The notes below the pieces were generated by a model. It did no database searches. It worked only from the letters and a program-made list of their open reading frames with translations, and was not told the DNA's origin. 64,000 bases of DNA from Micromonospora sp. WMMD961 (GTDB taxonomy: Bacteria; Actinomycetota; Actinomycetes; Mycobacteriales; Micromonosporaceae), in NCBI RefSeq assembly GCF_029626145.1, contig NZ_JARUBJ010000002.1, positions 2,949,501-3,013,500 on the forward strand. The letters are read 5' to 3'. The translations under genes and the position numbers were made by a program. Shown here piece by piece: positions 55,175 to 62,247 of the stretch (the stretch's first letter is position 1; each line of letters starts with the position of its first letter).

Positions 55175-55831
55175 ATGAGCGACGAGCAGGTGGCTGTGCC
55201 GACGAGTCAGCGGCGGATCAGTCAACGCGGCATCGCGACCCGAGAGCGGATCCTCGAGGCAGCGAACCGGTTGATGTTCGTGCGTGGGGTGAACGCCACG
55301 ACCCTCGACGACGTCCGCGAGGCCAGCCAGACCAGCAAGTCTCAGCTCTACCGGCACTTCGCCGACAAGCAGGAGCTCGTACGCGCACTGGTCGGGTATC
55401 GAGGTGCGCTTGTGCTTCAGCGTGAGCGCGCAGGGCTCGAACGACTGAGGTCCTTCTCAGGGCTGGTCCGGTGGCGCAACGCGCTGGTCCAGGCGAATTC
55501 GCTGAACAACGGCAAGTACGGGTGTGGCCTCGGGTCGATGGCTCTCGAGCTGTCCGATCAAGATGAGCAGGCGCGTTCGATGCTGGCAGAGACGTTCGCG
55601 GCCTGGGAGAAGCTGATCAGCGATGGTCTGCGCCGGATGCGGGACGCCGGCGCGCTGCGCCGGGACGCCGAGCCGGAGAAGCTGGCCACCGGGTTGATGG
55701 CGGCCCTGCAGGGCGGCTACCTGCTGGCGAATGCCGCGCACGACGTCGCTCCCATGGAGGTTGCTCTGGACATGGCGCTGGAGCACATCAAGTCGTTCCT
55801 CGTGGAGCCGTCCGGCGAGCCGACCCGGTGA
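55175..55831 (+). CDS. TetR family transcriptional regulator
   Basis: A 218-residue regulator. HTH near residues 22-68 (GIATRERILEAANRLMFVRG, then TLDDVREASQTSKSQLYRHFADKQEL). The C-terminal domain with KYGCGLGSMALELSD resembles the LmrA/YxaF-like TetR group. ATG at 55175. It is unpaired: msrA lies upstream on the same strand and the STAND gene converges from downstream. Its target is unknown. Confidence 0.88.
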   Translation: MSDEQVAVPTSQRRISQRGIATRERILEAANRLMFVRGVNATTLDDVREASQTSKSQLYRHFADKQELVRALVGYRGALVLQRERAGLERLRSFSGLVRWRNALVQANSLNNGKYGCGLGSMALELSDQDEQARSMLAETFAAWEKLISDGLRRMRDAGALRRDAEPEKLATGLMAALQGGYLLANAAHDVAPMEVALDMALEHIKSFLVEPSGEPTR

Positions 55832-56077
55832 GGCCGGCTATCGGTAGGTGAGTCCACCTGAGTCGCGGGAGGCGACGTCGAGCGCCCGCGCTGGGATCAG
55901 GCCGATCACCGCCCGGTGTGGGCATCGCCAGATCTGGCGCCGCACACACCGATCCTCACCCCCCGGAGAACGTGCTCACTGTTTGTTGCGGATGTCGCAG
56001 GTCGTGACGACCGCTGCGGGAGGATCAGCTGGCCGAGTTCCTCGGTGCATCGGCAACGGCCGCCGTCGAACTCCCCA
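55832..56077. other. gap between convergent genes
   Basis: 246 bases between the TetR and STAND stops. No gene or strong perfect hairpin seen. Confidence 0.4.
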
Positions 56078-58597
56078 TCATCCGGTCGACGTCGACCCCG
56101 AGGCAGCCTCTGGTGCCCCCGCCCCCTTGAGAGCACGGTGCTTCAGCGTCAGCCGCTCGCCGGCCCTGACCTCCTCGCGCATCCCCAGCCGCGCGGCGAG
56201 CCGGGTCGCCTCGCTCAGGGTCGTGGCGGCTTCGTGCACTCGGCCCTGGTCCAGCTGGACGTCGGCGAGGCGGATCAGGAGAGTGGCCAGGTTGGACGCG
56301 CTGCCGTGCTCCCGGGTGAAGTCGACCGCCCGTTGGAGCAACGCCGAGGCCGACGCGAGGTTGTCGCGGCGATGCTCGACCACGCCGAGGTTGCCGAGGA
56401 CGCGTACCGCCCACTCGGGGTCGTACGTCGGAGTCTCGCCGTCGGCCAACGCCCGGGTGACCGCCTCGGGGTCGAACACTCGACTGGTCTCGCGGAAGGC
56501 GCGCTCGGCCGCGTCCCAGTCGCCCAGGTCGCGTGCCAGCTTCCCCGCCTCGAACGTCAGGTGGGCCACCAGGCCGGACGCCGCCGGCATGGTGAGGTCG
56601 GGCACCAACGCCTGCGCCTGGTCGAGGTGCGCCGCGGCCTCCTCGTGGCGTCCCTCCCGACGGTACGTCTGCGCGCAGCAGACCTGATGGCGTAAGCGTT
56701 CCTCGGGCGTCGTCGGTAGGTGCGAGACCCGGTCGAGGGCGAGCCACGCCTGGTCGAACTCGCCTCGCTGTGCGTAGATCCAGTTCTGGTACCAGCCGGT
56801 GTGCAGGACGAGCTCGTCGGCAGCCGTGGAGGACGCGTAGCTCTCGACCTCCGCGCAGGTCGCGAGCAGGTCGTCCCACCGGCCCACGGCGTCGAGGTCG
56901 GCCAGCACCGCACCGGCGAGCGCCAGCGCGTGGTGGACCTGCCCGCTGTCACGCGCCCAGGCGTACGCGACGTGCAGGTGCGGGCCGAGGGAGCGCAGCC
57001 GAGTGAGATCACGCCAGCTCGGATCGGGCAGCCGGTACTGGGCGGCGACCTCCAGCATGGTGGTCAGCCAGGCGGCGCGTACCCGGTCGCGGAGGTCGGG
57101 GTGTTCCTCCAGGAGACGTTCGACGTACGTCCGGGTCAGCGGCAGTAGCGTGAACATGCCGGCCCGCAGGTCGATCAGCGACAGTTGGATGAGCGTCTGG
57201 ATGCCGTCGTCCCGGGCGACGACGTCCTCGCCGAGGCCCGCCGCGCGACCGAGGAGAGTGCGGTCCACGGGATCCTCGAACATGGCGATCGCCGCGAGCA
57301 CCCACAGCGCCTCCGTGCCCTCCACCGCCCGGACGCTCTCCCGGAAGCAGAAGGCGGCGATGTCGCTGTGACCGGAGCCGAGGCGTCGGAGCACGGATTC
57401 GACCGAGTGCCCGAGGTTCATCAGACTCAGGCTCCAGACGATGGCGAGCGGAATACCGCCCGTCTTGCGAGTGAGCGCGGACGCCTCCGCCTGACTCAGC
57501 ACAAGGTCACGCTGGTCGGCCTGGGCGGCGATCAGCTGCGCCGCCTCGTCCTGCGGCAGCCCGGACAGGCGGAGGGAGTAGGCGACGTCGAGGCGGTGCC
57601 GGGACGTGACGATCGCCTTGGTGGGCTGGGGCAGGTCGCGCAGGAAGGCGGCGATCTCGTTGTCGTCGACGGTCTCCAGGTTGTCCAGGACGAGCAGGAT
57701 CCTGGTGTCACCGGAGAGTAGTTCCCCGATGACGGCCCGCTGTTCGCGGAACGGCATCTGGATCAGTTCGCCGCGTCCGAGCACCGAGCCCATCACTGTG
57801 AACAGGTCCCGGAGCACGGCCAGCTCGGGCTGCCGCGTGTTGATGCCGTGTGCGGTCAGCAGAGTCTGTTTCGCCGAGACCCAGATCGCCGCGTCGAACT
57901 GCCGTTGCCCTGGGTCGCCGTCGATCAGTTGGTACGCCGCCTCCAGGGCCAGCGACGTCTTGCCCACGCCCCCGATGCCGTCGATCACGACCACCCACGT
58001 CCGATCCTCGGGACGCATCCGCTTGAGCACCAGCTCAAGCTCCGTGGCTCGCCCGACGAGTCGGTGGTACGTCCGGTGTGGCAGGTTGTGCCGCGACGAT
58101 CGGTCGCTCGGTGCCGGGGAGGTCGGCCGAGCCGTCGCGCGCAGCACCTCAAGCTGTTGTTGCTGGTACATCAGGGCGAAGGACGGTTGGAGCTCCGGCA
58201 GGTGTTGTAGCTCGTCGCGGAGGCAGCGGACGAGTTCCTGCAGGGCCCGGTCGACTCTCTCCTCGTTCACCGACGGGGCGAAGCGTCGGAGCACCTGGGC
58301 GAAGTCGTCGCTCGCCTGGTCCTCCGAGCGGGCCGGGTACAGCACGAGCTGCCGTAGCGCCTCACCGACGCTGGGTAGGTCCAGAACCGGCGCGTCGTCC
58401 AGGAGGAACGAGGTCAGTTCCCGGTCGACCGAGAGGTGCCGGTCGCGGAAACGCTCCACCGCCCGCTCTGTGGCCGCCCGTAGCCGCCGATCGAAGTCCC
58501 GCTTGCGAAGGTGGGCGCCGACGGCCGTCTCCACGGCTCGCACGAGGACGTCTGCCAGCATGCCTAGCACGGTAGGGCTTCGCTGCCACTTCCTCAC
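56078..58597 (-). CDS. STAND NTPase with NB-ARC-like domain and TPR-type C-terminus
   Basis: An 839-residue protein. Residues 1-170 form a helical domain of unknown family. The NB-ARC-like core begins with LVGRATELELVLKR and has Walker A GIGGVGKTS (207-215) and Walker B RILLVLDNLE (about 303), then IVTSRHR and the GIPLAIVW helix (winged-helix entry). Residues 530-820 are TPR-like helices. The start is GTG at 58597 or ATG at 58561; ribosome sites are weak, as expected for coupling to the dehydrogenase 30 bases upstream. It lacks a LuxR or SARP DNA-binding end, so it is more like an intracellular sensor or signalling NTPase than a transcription factor. Confidence 0.85.
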   Translation of the reverse strand: MRKWQRSPTVLGMLADVLVRAVETAVGAHLRKRDFDRRLRAATERAVERFRDRHLSVDRELTSFLLDDAPVLDLPSVGEALRQLVLYPARSEDQASDDFAQVLRRFAPSVNEERVDRALQELVRCLRDELQHLPELQPSFALMYQQQQLEVLRATARPTSPAPSDRSSRHNLPHRTYHRLVGRATELELVLKRMRPEDRTWVVVIDGIGGVGKTSLALEAAYQLIDGDPGQRQFDAAIWVSAKQTLLTAHGINTRQPELAVLRDLFTVMGSVLGRGELIQMPFREQRAVIGELLSGDTRILLVLDNLETVDDNEIAAFLRDLPQPTKAIVTSRHRLDVAYSLRLSGLPQDEAAQLIAAQADQRDLVLSQAEASALTRKTGGIPLAIVWSLSLMNLGHSVESVLRRLGSGHSDIAAFCFRESVRAVEGTEALWVLAAIAMFEDPVDRTLLGRAAGLGEDVVARDDGIQTLIQLSLIDLRAGMFTLLPLTRTYVERLLEEHPDLRDRVRAAWLTTMLEVAAQYRLPDPSWRDLTRLRSLGPHLHVAYAWARDSGQVHHALALAGAVLADLDAVGRWDDLLATCAEVESYASSTAADELVLHTGWYQNWIYAQRGEFDQAWLALDRVSHLPTTPEERLRHQVCCAQTYRREGRHEEAAAHLDQAQALVPDLTMPAASGLVAHLTFEAGKLARDLGDWDAAERAFRETSRVFDPEAVTRALADGETPTYDPEWAVRVLGNLGVVEHRRDNLASASALLQRAVDFTREHGSASNLATLLIRLADVQLDQGRVHEAATTLSEATRLAARLGMREEVRAGERLTLKHRALKGAGAPEAASGSTSTG

Positions 58598-58627
58598 CGG
58601 TCGGACGGTCGAGATGGGACGGTGCCC

Positions 58628-59650
58628 TCATCGGGGCCTCGGCAGCAGCATCGTCCGGCGGCCGGGATGGGCCACGGCGTACACCATCGCCCGCTGGACG
58701 TCCGCCAGTTCGAAGGATCGGCCCACCAGGTCCTCGGTCGGGATGGCGCCGGACGCCACCAGCGCCGCGGCTGCGGCGAAGTCCTCGCGGGTGTGGCTCA
58801 CGGAACCGGTCAACATGATCTCTCCGCTGCGCAGGCGCGGCAGGGTGAGGTCGAGCGGAACCGACGGGGTCACGGACTCGAACAGGACCACCTGACCGCC
58901 GAGGCCGACGACCTCCATCGCCGTCTCGATCGACGCGCTGCCGCCACGGGTGACGACGGCCGCCGCCACCTCCGATCCGACCGCGGCGCGGATGCTCCGG
59001 ACCGCGTCCCGCCCGTCCGGCTCGATGATCACATCCGCCTCGACCGGTGCGCGTCCGTCCACGTCGCGGGCTGTCGCGATGCCGACCGTGCGCAGGCCGC
59101 GGGCTCGGGCGGCGGCAAGGTGCAGGGCCCCGGTGAACCCGAGGCCGAACACGGCCAGCAGGTCTCCCGGCCGACATCCGCTGCGGTCCAGCGAGTGGAC
59201 GACGCAGGCCGTCGGTTCGACCAACGCGGCGTCCTGGCACGTCGCCGCCGCTGCGAGGGGGAAGACGTCGACGTGCGGGACCACGAGCAGGTCGGACATC
59301 CCCTTCGGTCCGTGGGGCTGCCGGTGCGGGCCGGCGGCCTTCGCGTACGAGCACAGGTTGCTCCGCCCGGCTCGACAGAACGAGCAGTCACCGCACCTCG
59401 GAAGTAGCGAGACGGCAACCACCTCTCCCGAACGCAGACCCGTCGAAGCAGGCGCGTCGAGGACGACCGCGCCCACCTCGTGCCCGCCGAGCAGCGGATA
59501 CTCCGGTCGGACGCCGCGGAACACCCGCTGCTCCCACGTGCAGATCCCGCAGGCGCCGACCGAGACCAGCACCTGCTGAGCAGCCCGCTGGGGCTCGGGC
59601 ACGTCGCGGACCTCGACTCGGCGCGGTGCCACGAACACCGCCTGCCTCAT
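58628..59650 (-). CDS. zinc-dependent medium-chain dehydrogenase
   Basis: A 340-residue MDR. Catalytic zinc residues include Cys37 (GACGICTW) and His57/Glu58 (GGHEVG). The structural zinc site is CGDCSFC then C (Cys86, 89, 92 and 100). The Rossmann motif is LAVFGLGFTGALHLA, with FG-rather than VxGxG-like spacing. Similar to threonine or sorbitol dehydrogenase-type enzymes oxidising polyols or amino alcohols. Start ATG overlaps the radical SAM stop by four bases (ATGA), showing tight coupling to that enzyme, and the STAND gene follows 30 bases on. Confidence 0.9.
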   Translation of the reverse strand: MRQAVFVAPRRVEVRDVPEPQRAAQQVLVSVGACGICTWEQRVFRGVRPEYPLLGGHEVGAVVLDAPASTGLRSGEVVAVSLLPRCGDCSFCRAGRSNLCSYAKAAGPHRQPHGPKGMSDLLVVPHVDVFPLAAAATCQDAALVEPTACVVHSLDRSGCRPGDLLAVFGLGFTGALHLAAARARGLRTVGIATARDVDGRAPVEADVIIEPDGRDAVRSIRAAVGSEVAAAVVTRGGSASIETAMEVVGLGGQVVLFESVTPSVPLDLTLPRLRSGEIMLTGSVSHTREDFAAAAALVASGAIPTEDLVGRSFELADVQRAMVYAVAHPGRRTMLLPRPR

Positions 59651-60837
59651 GCACCACCGGGGCCGGTCGAGGACAGCGCTGTCAGCGGGAGCAGACGCCG
59701 ACCGGGCGGGCCCGCGGTCGCCGGCGGCGTCTCGGCGTACGGGGTAGGGCGAGCGGCGTCGCGCAACATGGCCGCGGGGAAGTGGCCGCCGTCGTAGAGC
59801 ACCTGGCAGAGGGGGTACGGCGCGCGCAGGTCGCGGTAGCGGGCGATGGCGCTGGCCCGGCACAACCCGCGACACGACTCGGCGACGGCGCAGTTGCCGC
59901 AGACTCCGTGCAGGTCGTCGACCTGCCAGGCCCGGGTGCTGGTGAACAGCGGGCTGTCGTGCCAGATGTCGGCCAGCGAGCGTTCCCGGACGTTGCCGGC
60001 CTTGGCCTGGTCGAACTCGTACATGCCCTGACAGATGGCCACGTCGCCATTGGCGAGTACGGCGAGGAAGGACTTGCTCCAACCACAGGTGGTCGTCGCG
60101 CCGCCCGGTTGGAAGGCGGGCGGAAGGGTGGTCATCAGCACCGGGGTCCGCGATCGGTGCGGATCCCAGGCGTAGTCCCAGAGGCGCTGCGGTGGTAGGT
60201 CGGCCAGGAGCCCGAACAACTCGTCGGCGTCGATGACGTCGCTGGCGAGGCCGTGGCCGCGCCCCAGCTCGTGCACGCTGAGGATCAGCTTCAGTTGGGA
60301 CGCGCCCAGGTCGCCGGCCAGGTCGAGAATGTCGCGGATCTCGTGCAGGTTGCCCCGCCGGACGACGGTGTGGATGGAGAAGTAGAGGTCGTTGTCACGC
60401 AGGCGGCGAATGTTGTCGACAGTACGAGTGAACGCGCCGCGCTGCCCGCGGAAGGATTCGTGTGTGGCCGGTGAAGCACCATCCAGGCTGACGTAGAGGT
60501 GCAGACGATCGCCGACCCGGGTGAGCTGCGCGAGCGTCGCGTCGCTCAGGATGGTGCCGTTCGTCTCCAACGAGATCCGGAACCCCTGGTCGTACGCGGC
60601 GCGCAGCACGTCGACGAAGCCCGGACGCAGCAGGGGTTCACCGCCGGTGAACTTGACGTGCCGAGCACCCAGACGGCGGGCCTGCGTGAGAACGGAGCGG
60701 ATCTCGTCATCGTCGAGTTCGCCAGGCTGTGCCGTTCCGGCGTCGACCCAGCAGTGTTGACATGCCTGGTTGCACGCCAACGTCAGAGAGATGGTGAGGT
60801 TTTCGAGAGAGTGAGAGCCGGACTCGCGGTCTGTCAT
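59647..60837 (-). CDS. radical SAM enzyme with SPASM-type C-terminal domain
   Basis: A 396-residue iron-sulfur enzyme. The cluster motif ACNQACQHC has Cys22, Cys26 and Cys29 (CX3CX2C). GGEP is at 65-68. The C-terminal part adds CGWSKSFLAVLANGDVAIC and CGNCAVAESCRGLC, a SPASM/twitch pattern for auxiliary clusters. Such enzymes modify peptides (sactipeptides, PqqE-like, anSME) or small sugars and aminocyclitols. ATG at 60837 follows GAGGGG. No precursor-peptide gene is obvious. It is coupled to the dehydrogenase, so the substrate may be a sugar or peptide that undergoes radical chemistry and redox. Confidence 0.92.
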   Translation of the reverse strand: MTDRESGSHSLENLTISLTLACNQACQHCWVDAGTAQPGELDDDEIRSVLTQARRLGARHVKFTGGEPLLRPGFVDVLRAAYDQGFRISLETNGTILSDATLAQLTRVGDRLHLYVSLDGASPATHESFRGQRGAFTRTVDNIRRLRDNDLYFSIHTVVRRGNLHEIRDILDLAGDLGASQLKLILSVHELGRGHGLASDVIDADELFGLLADLPPQRLWDYAWDPHRSRTPVLMTTLPPAFQPGGATTTCGWSKSFLAVLANGDVAICQGMYEFDQAKAGNVRERSLADIWHDSPLFTSTRAWQVDDLHGVCGNCAVAESCRGLCRASAIARYRDLRAPYPLCQVLYDGGHFPAAMLRDAARPTPYAETPPATAGPPGRRLLPLTALSSTGPGGA

Positions 60838-60934
60838 GCATGGCCCCTCGCTGTCGGCGGATGGAAGCCTCAGCGGATGGTCCCACGCCCTCACCCGGGT
60901 GTGAAGTGTCGTGATTCCGGTTGCGTCGACGACG

Positions 60935-61402
60935 CTATTCCTGGTGGCGCGCGCCCAGCCAGTCGATCGCGGCGGCTATCAGCGCGGGCAGTTCCGGTGG
61001 GGTGTCCAGGTGTTCGACCTCCGCCGCCGAGAACCAGCGGCAGGCGCTGACCTCGTTCAGCTGAGGGCGCAGGGAGCCCGCACCCGGCCGACAGACGTAG
61101 ATCATTTCGACATGGTGGTGAACCTCGAGGGCGGCGGTCTTCATGTCTATCTCGAGAATGGCGAACGGGGAAGGAATGGTCCGGGCCGCCGGATGGGCGA
61201 ACGGCTTCCGGTCGACGACGCGGACGTCGATGCCGGTCTCCTCGCGGACCTCGCGTACCGCCGCCTCCGCCGGATCCTCCTGCTCGGCCAGGTGACCCCC
61301 CGGATAGATCCACATTCCGATCTTGTTGTGGTGGACCAGCAACACTCGACGGTCGTCGTCGACCACGATCGCGGCAGCTGTGAAGTGGCGGGCGGGTCTC
61401 AT
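60935..61402 (-). CDS. Nudix hydrolase
   Basis: A 155-residue protein. The Nudix box is complete: Gly at its start, Glu after five residues, then REVREETGI. The N-terminal RHFTAAAIVVDDDRRVLLV strand and IYPGGH are typical. Hydrolyses nucleoside diphosphate derivatives or related metabolites. ATG at 61402 is preferred because GGAG lies six bases upstream; an ATG two codons earlier would leave no space. It lies upstream of the radical SAM gene on the same strand (97 bases). Confidence 0.92.
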   Translation of the reverse strand: MRPARHFTAAAIVVDDDRRVLLVHHNKIGMWIYPGGHLAEQEDPAEAAVREVREETGIDVRVVDRKPFAHPAARTIPSPFAILEIDMKTAALEVHHHVEMIYVCRPGAGSLRPQLNEVSACRWFSAAEVEHLDTPPELPALIAAAIDWLGARHQE

Positions 61403-61598
61403 GAACATCTCCGATACGACTGCGTGCTGCGGCGGCAGATGAGCTGATGCTGCCACGTGACGACCGGGATGACCCCGTGGCGACACGGCCGATCCATGGT
61501 CAGCACATTGTGACTCCGCTCGACGCGGTTAGGCTTGTCGATCTGCCGGGAGACGACCGCACCGTGCACGATCAGGTGGCAACGGGGGAACGCGGACC

Positions 61599-62228
61599 AT
61601 GAGCTATCACGAAACGCCGGACAGTCGCCTCGTCGTCATCACCGGCGGGCCGGGGTCCGGCAAGACCGCGCTGGTGGATGCGCTGCACCTGGCCGGGTAC
61701 CGGGCGGTACCCGAAGCGGGTCGCGCCATCGTCACCGACCAGCGTGCGATCGGCGGTAGCCTGCTTCCCTGGAACGATCCCGCTCTCTTCGACGAACTCG
61801 TCCTCGCGATGGGGATGCGCGCCCACGCGGACGCGTGCGCGACCGGTGGGACCGCCTTCTTCGACCATGCGATTCCCTGCACCGTCGGCTTCATCAGAGC
61901 CCGCGCCGAGCCGGTGCCGGCTCACTTCCGCGCCGCCGTCGCGCGCTTCCGGTATCACCCGACGGTTTTCGTGGCACCGCCATGGCCGGCGATCTACCGG
62001 CGTGACGAGGCGCGGTGGGAGACCTTCGAGCAGGCGCAGGGCATCCACGCGGCGATCGTCGAGGCGTACCGTGAGGTCGGCTACCGGTGCGTCGAGCTGC
62101 CCCGCGCCGACGTCGCGACGCGGGTGCGCGTGGTCCTTGATCTGCTCGGGGACGGCGACGAGCGTCAGCACGGCGGCGGCCAGCCGCTCGGCCAGCCTTC
62201 CGTGTACGAGCAGCGGTCTGGTCTGTGA
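61599..62228 (+). CDS. small P-loop AAA-type ATPase (AAA_28-like)
   Basis: A 209-residue protein. Walker A is GGPGSGKT at residues 16-23 and later FFDHAIPCTVGFIRARAEPV and VFVAPPWPAIYRRDEARWETFEQA resemble the AAA_28/kinase-like family of small NTPases. It could phosphorylate a small molecule or nucleotide. ATG follows GGGGGAAC. It is divergent from the Nudix gene (196 bases) and convergent with the FG-GAP protein, 19 bases away. Confidence 0.85.
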   Translation: MSYHETPDSRLVVITGGPGSGKTALVDALHLAGYRAVPEAGRAIVTDQRAIGGSLLPWNDPALFDELVLAMGMRAHADACATGGTAFFDHAIPCTVGFIRARAEPVPAHFRAAVARFRYHPTVFVAPPWPAIYRRDEARWETFEQAQGIHAAIVEAYREVGYRCVELPRADVATRVRVVLDLLGDGDERQHGGGQPLGQPSVYEQRSGL

Positions 62229-62247
62229 GTCGGGCAGCCGGTGCCGT

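Noticed and set aside
60838..60934. Possible RiPP precursor peptide beside the radical SAM gene
   Set aside because: The 97-base gap holds no open frame with a start, ribosome site and Cys- or Thr-rich core; 61403-61598 likewise shows none.
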